Made by a program: the position numbers and the translations under genes
The notes under the pieces: model-generated
Database searches by the model: none
The model's input: only the letters and a program-made list of their open reading frames with translations
What the model was told of the DNA's origin: nothing
IMG/VR virus record: IMGVR_UViG_3300038299_000386
Location: 1-64,000 of that record
Source of the DNA: a virus
DNA length: 64,000 nucleotides
Reading direction: 5' to 3' (one strand)
Part shown: in pieces, positions 50,481 through 59,857 of the stretch
Layout: every line of letters starts with the position of its first letter
How positions within the stretch are numbered: position 1 is the stretch's first letter

Positions 50481-52223
50481 TCACCTCTTGTTCAAGTAAA
50501 GCCCATGGCCTTGTGTGTTAGGAATGACTCGGGCATAGTAGCCCCTATTTCGCAGAAGGTGGGCTAATTTGGAAACATCAGTATTTTTTCCGGTTCCGAC
50601 GTAGTTGTATTTCCTCGTTCCGCTTCTTGTACGAATGTTTCGGAATCTACTCGAGCCCTTACGAGGGTGCAATTCCGGCCGCATGGCTTTCATTAGGTTT
50701 TTTTGCAGTCGGAGAGCCGTCGACTTGTTGCCGTATTCATTGCGTAATTCATGCACGCCCTTACGCCAAAACTTCCCTTGTGAAGCAGCAAATGCTTCTC
50801 TGAAGGAAGCACCTTGCGCCAGGGCTTCTTTGATTAGAGCGGATTGAACGGCATTTGCAGCATACCTGTCTGCGACTGATCCTCTTTTCCCAGCGCGACG
50901 GCGGTTCTCGTCAAGAACCTCGTTAATCAATAGGTCGACGTTTGGACTCATCGCCATCGCTCGACGCCGTCTTTTGCCTTTCAATGGAATCGCTTGGTCA
51001 CCATTCCATTCACTCTCTATGTTAGTAAACTCGATATTATCCAAGGCCATATTGTAATATTCCTCGAACTTATTTCTTCCGGCCTCGGTGTATCCTGTTA
51101 CGTCCATGTCGTCGGTGAACTGAGGGTGATTCGAATCGATAATTTCGCCATCATCGTCCATTACGAACAAATCAGTTTTCTTCCATCCAGAATCTAAAAG
51201 AGCTTGTTCAGCAATATCAATCGCTTGATCAACTGTCGTGTCTGAGAAGGGTGCATCACCAGTTATCATATCATTAACACGACGTTTATATTGTTCCCGA
51301 TCGTTTAATTCTTCAATTATCAATTTCGCATCCTCGGCCGTACTATAATCTATGTCCGCTTTGAGGATTTCAACTTCTTCATCGAATTTTGCCCAGTCTT
51401 CCCGCTTGCGCTTGCGACCTGAGACGATGCCGAGGATTGCATCGGCCATTTCAGAATCATTCATTTTATCAACTCCGTTTCTTGATAATAGCACGTCCAT
51501 CTCTTCTTTGCTTAACATATCGGGGCCGTCATCATAGAGATAGCGATCCAGAATGGCACTTGAACGTTCGGATTCGGGGTCGGTCATTCCAGCCATGTCG
51601 TCAGCACTTTGCCCTGAAGAATTCCAGCGTTCCCATGCGTCTTCTTCTCTCATGTAAGTTCGCCCTGGGTTCAAAACATCTCTTAAATCAGAACGAGAGT
51701 AACGTTCAACCCCGGACATGGTATTGATAACAAGATTATCACCATCCCAATCCCAGTCAATTACATTTCCAAAATCGTCTGATTGTTTAACAAATCTTTC
51801 AATTTTGTTCATATCGTTCCATCCAAGCAAAAGTCGCCAATCAACCATGTCTTCTAAATCGCTTAGTCGCCCATCCATTCCATCTTCTACTTTTTTCCAG
51901 CGGAAATTATCCAAGCCTGAAGCGTATGGTTCCATTAGCATATCGAGGTTTACTTCAATCGCAACGTCGGGCATTTCCCGCATTTCATCAAGGTTTTTTG
52001 GCCCATTTGGATCAGAAACCTCGTAAATCCAATAATTTTCCTCTGGTTTTGATTCCTCTTCATTCAAGGTGTAATTCAGATTATTGTCCGTATTCAAAAG
52101 TTGATCGGGCGCAGTACGCTGACCCTCTTCGGCCCACATCTCTTGCCTTAGCGCTCGCTCGATTAAGTCCTGTTGTTCCTTAGTCAGCGTTCTAATGAAT
52201 GCTGTTGGTTTGATTTTATCCAT
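50481..52223 (-). CDS. Large acidic protein with C-terminal ARV module
   Basis: A 580-residue, acidic, helical protein. Repeated short acidic loops (DGDNL, DDDGEI, DMDV) occur but no recognised EF-hand. A compact ARV module ends the protein (residues 527-580: VSKLAHLLRNRGYYARVI, GHGLYLNKR). The preceding segment (NVDLLINEVLDENRRRAGKRG) is basic. It overlaps the next gene upstream by 8 bases. Function unknown; likely structural. Confidence 0.8.
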   Translation of the reverse strand: MDKIKPTAFIRTLTKEQQDLIERALRQEMWAEEGQRTAPDQLLNTDNNLNYTLNEEESKPEENYWIYEVSDPNGPKNLDEMREMPDVAIEVNLDMLMEPYASGLDNFRWKKVEDGMDGRLSDLEDMVDWRLLLGWNDMNKIERFVKQSDDFGNVIDWDWDGDNLVINTMSGVERYSRSDLRDVLNPGRTYMREEDAWERWNSSGQSADDMAGMTDPESERSSAILDRYLYDDGPDMLSKEEMDVLLSRNGVDKMNDSEMADAILGIVSGRKRKREDWAKFDEEVEILKADIDYSTAEDAKLIIEELNDREQYKRRVNDMITGDAPFSDTTVDQAIDIAEQALLDSGWKKTDLFVMDDDGEIIDSNHPQFTDDMDVTGYTEAGRNKFEEYYNMALDNIEFTNIESEWNGDQAIPLKGKRRRRAMAMSPNVDLLINEVLDENRRRAGKRGSVADRYAANAVQSALIKEALAQGASFREAFAASQGKFWRKGVHELRNEYGNKSTALRLQKNLMKAMRPELHPRKGSSRFRNIRTRSGTRKYNYVGTGKNTDVSKLAHLLRNRGYYARVIPNTQGHGLYLNKR

Positions 52224-54225
52224 TCATCTTCCTCCCCAAATAAACACGGTAGCCATTCGCAGAAGGAATTACTCTCGCATTTAGGTTTCGGGCGTTTCGA
52301 GCCCAACCTGCAATTGCACGGGCATTTTCCCTTGAAAAAGTGGATTGTGTGCCAACAAATTTAGAAGCATTTAGGTTTCGGAAGTAAGTCCTTTTTATGT
52401 CGGAATTATGTCGTGGGAAACCACGGCCTCGGAAACGAAATGCACCGCCAGCGCCACCGCCCAATGGTAAAGCCGTTTGAGATCCTCCCATTCCTGATGA
52501 TGGTGGAGAACCCCAGCGCCCTCGAGCAGTTTTTACTGGAGCAGCACCTGAAGATTTCATTAGATCCGCACTGGGCTTGGGTGCGATCTTGCCTGCCCAA
52601 TTGGGCGCTTCAGGGCTAAGACCGGAACCCGATTTCCAATAAGGCACATAGCCAGGTCCGAATGAAACAGGCAAAGCCCTAATTCCAATCAATGATTCAC
52701 GTGTAAATTCTTGAGAATTGTAGCCGGTGGGCTGCCCCAGTGCTGATGCCTTCTCGGGAGTAAATTCAATCTTTAATTTCGGACCGCTTGGTGTAAGTTC
52801 ATAAGACCAATTAACAATGTCTGCACGATCCATTGTGTATCCCAAACCCGAATCCACATAAGCTTGCATGAATTCCAATTCTATTTTGTATCGGATTGTA
52901 TCAACGCTCGCATCAGGTGTTTCCCTTGCTAAATTTTCATTATTTCTGGATACAGTATCGGCATCGCGCTTTATCTTGGCCGCCTCGGCGTCCTTGCGCT
53001 GCTTCTCTCTTTCATCAGCAAGGGCTTTCTGTCTTTTGTCAAATTCTTCTTGCTTATCCAAAGTTTTCCCTTGGGCTGCCTCGGCACGTAGGTAGTCATC
53101 AAGTGATATTTTCCCCTTTTTTCTGGCATTCCCAAGTCCTGCTTCAAGTGCGGCAATTTCCGCTTCGAGATCCATGACGGCTTGGTTTGTTGGCGCTATT
53201 ACGTCAGCCGGCTGACTGGGGTTGTATTCTCTGCGGTTGAAGAAACCTTCAGCAGTATTGCCCCATTCGGGTACAAAAAAGTCCGGCAGGACAACGTCTA
53301 ACGTGAATTTATTCCCTACTTCATCAATTACTGCAACGGTATCAGCGCTGGTTTGAGTGAGCACCCACTGACCTGACTGCTTTTTGCGTTTGAGGTCAAG
53401 ATTGGTGAAAATTCTTTGAGTGGCCGAATCGATTGCGTATGCTGAAACCTCTTCAATATCAACAGCAAAGCCGGGTGCTTTGCCGAAATTTGTGTCATTG
53501 TAAACCAAAGTCCGTCCTACAGCAACGTTGAGGTCCTTCCATCCATCTCCCTTTTTAGTTTCAATAATCCAAGAATTCCGGTCGGGTGAGAGGTAAAGTG
53601 TGCCTTTCTGTGAGGCCAAATATAGTGGACCTTCTCTGACGAAATCTCTTTGCAATTGATCAAGTAGTTTATCTGAGTTTGAACCCTCATCCATAGCACG
53701 TTTGCGGAATTCTTTATTCCACAGCCCACGGGCTAACTTTTTGCTACGGTTGAAAACCCTTTTTGGGTCGTCTTCGTCTTTGTTTCTCGTCCTATTCAAT
53801 GCAATGCCTCCCACAGTAGCCAGCCCAACCCCTGCCGCTAAAATTGTGCCTAAGGAAGGCCCATCATTAGCGCTTGATGAGGATGGAGATGGAGATGATG
53901 GTGCAGTTGGAAGATTTGAGGCCTCTACCGATTCAGAAGAATCGCTCATCGCTTTGCTTGTGATCGGTGCAGTAGTTGTATCAGGCGGGTTTGTGTTAGC
54001 AGGCGGGTTGTAGGAGACAGGCTCGCTCTGTGTTGTTGTTGTTCCTTCTGAAGAGTTCGAGCCTGTTCCGGTATTTGGGTCAACTTGGTTGGCATCTTCG
54101 GTGCCTGTGGAGCCACCCGTTCCGCCTGTTGAACCCGAGGAGGGATCGTTGTCGGTGTCGCTTCCACCCTGGGTGGGAGAGGTAGTAGTGTATCCGCCGC
54201 CGAGATAATTGTATTTTCTTGCCAT
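52216..54225 (-). CDS. Tagged protein with Ser/Thr/Gly-rich N-terminus and one membrane helix
   Basis: A 669-residue protein. Residues 10-110 are Ser/Thr/Gly/Pro-rich and of mucin type. A hydrophobic helix (GTILAAGVGLATVGGIAL) follows at about residue 130. Then come a basic coiled-coil region (EEFDKRQKALADEREKQRKDA) and beta-rich parts. A C-terminal ARV module is at 610-669 (IAGWARNARNLNARVI, YRVYLGR). Without a cleavable signal, the low-complexity part could be exposed and the tag inside. ATG at 54225. Confidence 0.8.
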   Translation of the reverse strand: MARKYNYLGGGYTTTSPTQGGSDTDNDPSSGSTGGTGGSTGTEDANQVDPNTGTGSNSSEGTTTTQSEPVSYNPPANTNPPDTTTAPITSKAMSDSSESVEASNLPTAPSSPSPSSSSANDGPSLGTILAAGVGLATVGGIALNRTRNKDEDDPKRVFNRSKKLARGLWNKEFRKRAMDEGSNSDKLLDQLQRDFVREGPLYLASQKGTLYLSPDRNSWIIETKKGDGWKDLNVAVGRTLVYNDTNFGKAPGFAVDIEEVSAYAIDSATQRIFTNLDLKRKKQSGQWVLTQTSADTVAVIDEVGNKFTLDVVLPDFFVPEWGNTAEGFFNRREYNPSQPADVIAPTNQAVMDLEAEIAALEAGLGNARKKGKISLDDYLRAEAAQGKTLDKQEEFDKRQKALADEREKQRKDAEAAKIKRDADTVSRNNENLARETPDASVDTIRYKIELEFMQAYVDSGLGYTMDRADIVNWSYELTPSGPKLKIEFTPEKASALGQPTGYNSQEFTRESLIGIRALPVSFGPGYVPYWKSGSGLSPEAPNWAGKIAPKPSADLMKSSGAAPVKTARGRWGSPPSSGMGGSQTALPLGGGAGGAFRFRGRGFPRHNSDIKRTYFRNLNASKFVGTQSTFSRENARAIAGWARNARNLNARVIPSANGYRVYLGRKMNG

Positions 54226-54227
54226 CT

Positions 54228-54881
54228 TCACCACCCCGTAGTAGGATCTCCGTCAAAATCTGCCGCTGAACCGAAGAAACCTGCAGCACAGCCAATAGCA
54301 CCGCCAAGAAGCGGTCCGCCGAATATGCCGATTCCTGCGGTTAATGGTGATGTAGAAAGTCCCAAGGCCAGACCTGTTGCGGCGCCGGCTGTAGCTCCAG
54401 CAGCACAGCCCGCGCCATCTGAAAGCAAACCTTCGTTTGGCGGGCCGTAATTGCCAAAACCATACGCTTGTGGGCTTCCGTAATCGACATAATCTTCAGG
54501 TAAATCGTTTGATGAAATATCGGGCTGGCCGTCTCCATCAAGGTCAATCATAACGGGGTCATTGGATAGGCCAAATAAATTCGTTTGAACAGCAACAAGA
54601 CCGAGAATCAGGACCATTATTGTCAAAGGGAATCCGAAGCCGGTAAAAACGCCGCCCTGTTCACCGTCTTCGTCCGAACCAAGTAAAATTGCAATAAAGA
54701 TGCTAATGCCTATGATCGCTACGATTCCAACCGTGCTCCATTCCGTGAAAGCCCAACTGGCAATGTCAATTTCAAGGAGACGAAAAAGGGCAATGACGCC
54801 AATCAGCAGAAGCCCAAAGACGACGATTCCGCCACCGAACACCAATTCGTCGAGTTCTAAATCATCATCGTCTTGCGCCAC
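54228..54881 (-). CDS. Glycine-zipper-like membrane protein
   Basis: A 217-residue protein starting at GTG. Three N-terminal helices (GGGIVVFGLLLIGVIALFRLL, TVGIVAIIGISIFIAILLG, LTIMVLILGLVAVQTNLFG), then a short DLDGDGQPD Asp loop. A Gly/Ala-rich C-terminal region (AAGATAGAATGLALGLS, FGGPLLGGAIGCAAGFFG) resembles a membrane-inserting glycine zipper. The promoter-like motif stands about 117 bases upstream, leaving an unusually long leader. Confidence 0.72.
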   Translation of the reverse strand: MAQDDDDLELDELVFGGGIVVFGLLLIGVIALFRLLEIDIASWAFTEWSTVGIVAIIGISIFIAILLGSDEDGEQGGVFTGFGFPLTIMVLILGLVAVQTNLFGLSNDPVMIDLDGDGQPDISSNDLPEDYVDYGSPQAYGFGNYGPPNEGLLSDGAGCAAGATAGAATGLALGLSTSPLTAGIGIFGGPLLGGAIGCAAGFFGSAADFDGDPTTGW

Positions 54882-54993
54882 AGAATCACCAATGTTTGCG
54901 AGGGGTTCGGGCTTTCAGCCTTGAATATGCGACGCTCCCCATGCGTTGCGTTATTCCCGTTTCACTTTTGATGATTTGCGAACAGAAGGCATC

Positions 54994-55007
54994 ATAAGCA
55001 CACTTTT
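54994..55007 (-). promoter_or_regulatory. AAAAGTGTGCTTATG promoter-like motif
   Basis: Minus-strand instance after the stop of the 707-residue gene. A short frame of 18 codons (MGSVAYSRLK) begins about 56 bases downstream, the usual distance, so a leader peptide may precede the membrane-protein gene. Confidence 0.55.
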
Positions 55008-57130
55008 CACGGTACTTTTTTTGCTACGTAAATTCGATGCCCACCTTTAGCAGAAATGACCCTTGCATAAAGGCCTCTTTGCTTGGCGTGACTGGCGAGG
55101 GCTTTCGCATGATGTTTTTTCAACAGCCTGTTAGACCCATGATACCTTTTTCCCGATAGATTACGATAATATGTGCGGCGGGGTTGCGTGCGGCTCGGAT
55201 GGTCATACGTTATCCAGGGGTTGTTATAATCTGCAACAGCTTCGGGATTCCCACTTATTCTGGCAGGGTCTCGAAGATCGGTCATGGTTGTTAGGGCTGG
55301 TACGTTGCCCATAATCGATTTTACTACAGAGTCTACATCGAAGCCGCCAACCGGCTGTCCTTCCTCTATTTGAGCGAGCGCTACCGCATCCTTTTCTCTC
55401 CTTACCTCTCTCGAGGCCATCAAGATTGAACGCAACATGATTTGATATTTTCGCCCTGTTTCTGTATCTGCTATTTCCGGCAAATTCCCGTAGCGTCCAT
55501 CATGATAAACGAGGTTAGGCGCCGAACCGCCCAACCCTACTTGCAAGTCTTTGGGTTCAACCAAACCCTGTGCAGATGGATCATACGCCAATTCATAGAG
55601 AAAGTCTTCGTTGGAACCCAAGTAATCAACCCAGGTGCTTTCAATAAATTCTGCATTCTGGCGATACCGAGAGGCCGTTTCCAATATTATGTTTGACAAT
55701 GCGGCCTCTCCAATTGAAAACCTCCCCTGAAGGCCTTCCGTCCCGTCCACAGTTCTTCGAAATACGTCATATTCATCCTCGGTCAAAGCGTTGATTATCC
55801 CGAAAACCTCTTGATCATCAAGTTCGGCGGCAGATTTAACCACCGGATCATCTGTTAGTGACGGGGGGATTGCTGCACGAGTTATTCTTCGTATTTCGTT
55901 GTAATCCTCGGTACTTGGAATTCTCATCGGATGAGCATATAGAAAATCTTGAGAGAGGTAGGGCCCATACCCGAGGCTTCCACCATCTGAATTGGAAAAG
56001 GCTGCTCGCGGGTCCTTCATCCACAAGCGCTCAATCGGTTCTACCGTTCCTCCCGAACGATAAAGGCGGTCAAAGATACTGATTGGGTCATAGAAGTAAT
56101 CCTCATCTGAAGCCCAGGAGAACATCAATTTATTCTGGGCTGATATAGATGGCTCATAGGGATAGAGTTTCATGTCTTGTTGCCCTAACCTCATGAGGTA
56201 ATCTTCAATATCCCCTCTCTTGGCCTCTATGGTGTTGTAAAAGTCAGCATAGGGTATTTTGCCCTCACTGTCTGGTAGCAGCAACCAACCATCATAACCA
56301 TACCTGTTTCTGGTATAATTCTCACGTATGAGGTTGTTTCCCGCTAAGCCAGAATCGGGGTCGTAGGGTGTTGTCTCGGAGACATAGACAATTTCTTCTG
56401 TAATTGGATCGGCAAGAACTAAGTTGAAACCATACGAATATATGTTATCCGAATCCATAGTTTCTTTCGGTGCAGTCACCAAAGAATCTATGTCAAACCT
56501 GTCGTTAAAGCGGTCACCTACATCTGGCATCCCCTCCTCGTTCCAACTGTTGTAAATACCAACCAAATATTGTGTTGAATCATTCGGTTGGGGAAACCTG
56601 CGATTGTAGCCTTGTTCCCGAAGCTTCTTGAGAAGTTCTTGATCGAAAGCATTGTTGGCTCTCATCTTTCTAATTTTTTGTTCATAATCTTTAATGTCGG
56701 ATTCCGTCTTTGATATTCCGCTTTTTAGATTGTTCGTGGCATTTTGAATCCGATTGTTTCCAAACGGCTTCATTGCTGATTGCGAACGTATGAATGATTT
56801 CTTGGTGCGGTTGCCCGTCCTCCATACCGTGAGTAATGCGCCGTTTCTCCTTGTAGATTTAGCAGTAGTGCCAGAATCCATAATCATCCCCTCGGAACTC
56901 AATGAATTGATGAGCGCACCCAGCACCCTTCGGTTATCCGGCTCTTGTATAGTGCCCTGTTGTATTGCTGGCTCAAGCACCTCCCGCCAAATATCGTCTG
57001 TCGTGAACAACGTATTTCCCAAGACGTAATCGGAAATCAAGCCTTGTGCCTTTCCACCGGATCTCCAATCCGCTTTAGCCGAAGCCTGGGCATCGAGCGC
57101 TCGTCTAATTCCTCTTTCAGAAGGCGTCAT
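55007..57130 (-). CDS. Large protein with winged-helix-like start and C-terminal ARV module
   Basis: A 707-residue protein. The first 110 residues (LFTTDDIWREVLEPAIQQG, RVLGALINSLSSEGMIM, NGALLTVWRTGN) look like a winged helix with a wing. The long middle is rich in acidic and aromatic residues. The ARV module is at residues 648-707 (AKALASHAKQRGLYARVI, HRIYVAKK). Start overlaps the previous stop by 4 bases. A DNA-contacting structural protein is possible but unproven. Confidence 0.8.
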   Translation of the reverse strand: MTPSERGIRRALDAQASAKADWRSGGKAQGLISDYVLGNTLFTTDDIWREVLEPAIQQGTIQEPDNRRVLGALINSLSSEGMIMDSGTTAKSTRRNGALLTVWRTGNRTKKSFIRSQSAMKPFGNNRIQNATNNLKSGISKTESDIKDYEQKIRKMRANNAFDQELLKKLREQGYNRRFPQPNDSTQYLVGIYNSWNEEGMPDVGDRFNDRFDIDSLVTAPKETMDSDNIYSYGFNLVLADPITEEIVYVSETTPYDPDSGLAGNNLIRENYTRNRYGYDGWLLLPDSEGKIPYADFYNTIEAKRGDIEDYLMRLGQQDMKLYPYEPSISAQNKLMFSWASDEDYFYDPISIFDRLYRSGGTVEPIERLWMKDPRAAFSNSDGGSLGYGPYLSQDFLYAHPMRIPSTEDYNEIRRITRAAIPPSLTDDPVVKSAAELDDQEVFGIINALTEDEYDVFRRTVDGTEGLQGRFSIGEAALSNIILETASRYRQNAEFIESTWVDYLGSNEDFLYELAYDPSAQGLVEPKDLQVGLGGSAPNLVYHDGRYGNLPEIADTETGRKYQIMLRSILMASREVRREKDAVALAQIEEGQPVGGFDVDSVVKSIMGNVPALTTMTDLRDPARISGNPEAVADYNNPWITYDHPSRTQPRRTYYRNLSGKRYHGSNRLLKKHHAKALASHAKQRGLYARVISAKGGHRIYVAKKVP

Positions 57131-58809
57131 CGACGCACCTCACTCATGTAAGTTCGCCCTGGTCTTGGACCGGTTCCGCGGTTCAAAAATTGATTGATAG
57201 TCATCCCTTGTTTTGCTGCTTCTTCAGTAAGTATTCTGTTTGCCTCTTGGAGTTTGACTTGCATTTCGAAAGGCAATGTAACTTCTTGAGTTTCTTCGTT
57301 ATACATCACATTTTCGTTAGCAATGTTTTGCATGAAATTCATTGCATCATTTAGGCTCATTTGTTCAGCCCGTTCTAACATTGTGACCCTCATTTTCATT
57401 TTTTCAATATCTTCTTTCGGGATGAAACGGTTGGCATACACTTCATGCACGTCGCTTTGCCTAATTGATTGCTGGGCGGTTCCGCGCTTTCGAGCGTTTA
57501 GAAGTTGCTCCATAGCTTGAAATTGATAAAAGGCGAAATCGGGCATCAAACCGGATTTTTCTTGGTCGATTGTGATTGACATGTCTGAAGGTCCCTCTCT
57601 CTCCCGATACACTTTGCCAGCGTTGGGTCCGATCCTTTTCATGTAAAAATCTCCAGGTTTGCCGGATGAATCCATGATGATTCCGTCAAGATTTGGTACT
57701 TCGACGCTTTCTCCATGAACTCGAACTCTCTTGTTGTATCGCCTTCGCTCGTAGGCCTTTTTGATTGACTCAAGGGAGATGACGTCCATACTTCCATCTC
57801 TCATGGCATTTAGCCAAGAATCCGTTATCTTGCGGTCAATCTTTGCTTCCACAGTTGCCCCGCCTATTCCGGGGAACGTGATCATTACTTGATCGACCTT
57901 GTCAAGAGGCTCTACGCGAATCTTTGGTTCTTCAGTTACTGAAGAGGGGTCGATATAACTCTCCCATTCGGTGTAAATAAGGGGTGACTCGGACATTAGA
58001 GGATACTTTATCGAAGCGAGAAGTGAATGTTCGGACATGCCATTGCTCCTCAAATACAATACCAATGATTCTTGGACTGCTTGGTCAATAGAATCTAACC
58101 AAGTTGAGTAAGCCTGACTAATGATGCTTTGCGGCTTGTTTATTTCTGCAATGAGTTCTTCATCAGTCATGCTTCTGTATTCCAAGAGTAGCGGATTGTC
58201 TGATGATTGTATGAATGATTTTGTGCTTTGAAACGCCTTATTCCTAACTTGCCCCTGTAATCGAGAAATTACGGTCACACCATCCTGGTATTGATAACTG
58301 TAAATCTCGGCCCATTGTTCTTCGGTGAGGTTGCTTTTCCCTAATTCAAATCCTTGCATATTCATATTTTGCATGGATTGCTTGCCCAATTCGGCAAGTT
58401 CTTGGCTATGCAGGTCGATTTGGTCGGTGAACTCTTTTATCTCTTTAATTTGTTCGCGAGCTATCGCCTTTTGATTCTCGTTCAGATTTGGCGCCAATTC
58501 CACTACCCGCTTTTTCGTCATACGGACAAATTCTTGAGGGAATGCTTTTGTCAATTCCTTGTTGCTGTTGAGAATCGCCCCTAATGCAACAGGGAATACC
58601 TCTGTTCGCATTGGATCTGTCTCGGGAATCGGACGATTATATCTCCGGCGAACAAAAAGAGAACTGGAGTTAGCATTCTGTATCACTCTTGCGTTCCACC
58701 CATTTTTTCTTGCTAAGTCGGCGAACCCTTGCAACTTTCGTGTTGCTGTCTTGGGCGCATTTAATGCCCTGTTGTAAGTCTTCTTCTCAAATCGTCGTGT
58801 AGGCTTCAT
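57127..58809 (-). CDS. Helical protein with N-terminal ARV module
   Basis: A 560-residue protein. The module is at residues 3-56 (LQGFADLARKNGWNARVI, SSLFVRR). The remainder is mainly helical and Met/Gln/Glu-rich, with long amphipathic helices (QKAIAREQIKEIKEFTDQI, AMNFMQNIANENVMYNEE). No membrane helix. Adjacent on both sides to tagged genes. Function unknown. Confidence 0.82.
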   Translation of the reverse strand: MKPTRRFEKKTYNRALNAPKTATRKLQGFADLARKNGWNARVIQNANSSSLFVRRRYNRPIPETDPMRTEVFPVALGAILNSNKELTKAFPQEFVRMTKKRVVELAPNLNENQKAIAREQIKEIKEFTDQIDLHSQELAELGKQSMQNMNMQGFELGKSNLTEEQWAEIYSYQYQDGVTVISRLQGQVRNKAFQSTKSFIQSSDNPLLLEYRSMTDEELIAEINKPQSIISQAYSTWLDSIDQAVQESLVLYLRSNGMSEHSLLASIKYPLMSESPLIYTEWESYIDPSSVTEEPKIRVEPLDKVDQVMITFPGIGGATVEAKIDRKITDSWLNAMRDGSMDVISLESIKKAYERRRYNKRVRVHGESVEVPNLDGIIMDSSGKPGDFYMKRIGPNAGKVYREREGPSDMSITIDQEKSGLMPDFAFYQFQAMEQLLNARKRGTAQQSIRQSDVHEVYANRFIPKEDIEKMKMRVTMLERAEQMSLNDAMNFMQNIANENVMYNEETQEVTLPFEMQVKLQEANRILTEEAAKQGMTINQFLNRGTGPRPGRTYMSEVRR

Positions 58810-58822
58810 TCATCAGCCCACC

Positions 58823-59788
58823 TTACTTGTATTTGGATTTGCGTGGTTTCACTTTCGGCCTTCTCAGCAGCCAAAGCGCCTTTGGATTAGCAGATGACGG
58901 GTAAACTTCGTTGTCCTTTGAAACGCGTAAGGATTGGACGAGTGCAGTTGTTTTCTCTTCGGTTTGATCCAAAGCCCAATTGACACCATCTTTGATTCCA
59001 ACGTCCAATACGTTTCGGCGTACTAATTTGGCGCCGACAAATCCACCTGCTACGGCGAGAGGAACCCAGGGCATTGCTGCAAGACCTGCTGAAGTAAGGG
59101 CGATGCCTCCAACGGCACCGGTGGTTGCCCCAGCAATCTCCAATGAGTTGTATCGCAGAACCTCTCTACCGGGAACGGGCAATTTGTAGTCTTCGACCGC
59201 AGCCTCATATTTCGAGGCTTTCAATTTCTCACGTTTGATTTCAAGCTCTTCCTCGGTTTCCTTGTCCTTCTTTTCCTGTTTAGCAAATGCTACTGCAGAT
59301 TCTCGGTTTTTTGAACTAAGTTTTTCTGCAATTATTTGTGCCTCAGTCATCGATTTACCTTTCACTAATGCTTGGTCCCTGTAATCGATGAAGTCCTCGA
59401 CCTGCTCGAGATCTCTTTTGTCGCCCTTTGAACGAGAGCGACGCCTAAAGATACCCCTTCGTGGACCGGAATTTTTGATTCTCCCCGAGGATTCATATTC
59501 TTCAACCAGGCTGAGTATTGTTCTTTTCCTCTTCTTAGGATAAGCTCTCGGCTGGATAGAAAGGTGTAGATCGCTGGTGCTCATCCTAACGCTCTGTGGC
59601 CGATGATAGTATAATTGGTAACCTACAAGTCTTTTATTGCCCTTAACGGTCTTTTCAACAGGGATGACTCTGGCTTTCAGGCCATTTGCACGAGACATCT
59701 TTGCCGCCAATTGTGCTTTTTCTTTGGTTTGAAGTTCACCAATGGGCGTGTACAGGCGGTTGTCGAACTTGCGTGAACCCCGCCTCAT
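58823..59788 (-). CDS. ARV-module protein with Gly/Ala-rich hydrophobic segment
   Basis: A 321-residue protein. N-terminal module at residues 5-64 with a long loop (AAKMSRANGLKARVI, YQLYYHRP). Then a basic coiled coil (QEKKDKETEEELEIKREKL). A Gly/Ala-rich hydrophobic stretch (GATTGAVGGIALTSAGLAAM, AVAGGFVGAKLV) at about 218-255 may insert into a membrane, and a basic C-terminus (RRPKVKPRKSKYK) follows. It heads its own unit behind the motif at 59845. Confidence 0.78.
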   Translation of the reverse strand: MRRGSRKFDNRLYTPIGELQTKEKAQLAAKMSRANGLKARVIPVEKTVKGNKRLVGYQLYYHRPQSVRMSTSDLHLSIQPRAYPKKRKRTILSLVEEYESSGRIKNSGPRRGIFRRRSRSKGDKRDLEQVEDFIDYRDQALVKGKSMTEAQIIAEKLSSKNRESAVAFAKQEKKDKETEEELEIKREKLKASKYEAAVEDYKLPVPGREVLRYNSLEIAGATTGAVGGIALTSAGLAAMPWVPLAVAGGFVGAKLVRRNVLDVGIKDGVNWALDQTEEKTTALVQSLRVSKDNEVYPSSANPKALWLLRRPKVKPRKSKYK

Positions 59789-59839
59789 GCGAACTATTTG
59801 TTGGTTAGTTGCTTATGTTGGTTCCCCATGCGGAAAGGG

Positions 59840-59857
59840 AATATGCACACTTTCAAT
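59840..59857 (-). promoter_or_regulatory. GAAAGTGTGCATATTCC promoter-like motif
   Basis: Minus-strand instance overlapping the stop of the 497-residue gene, about 57 bases before the ATG at 59788. Confidence 0.62.
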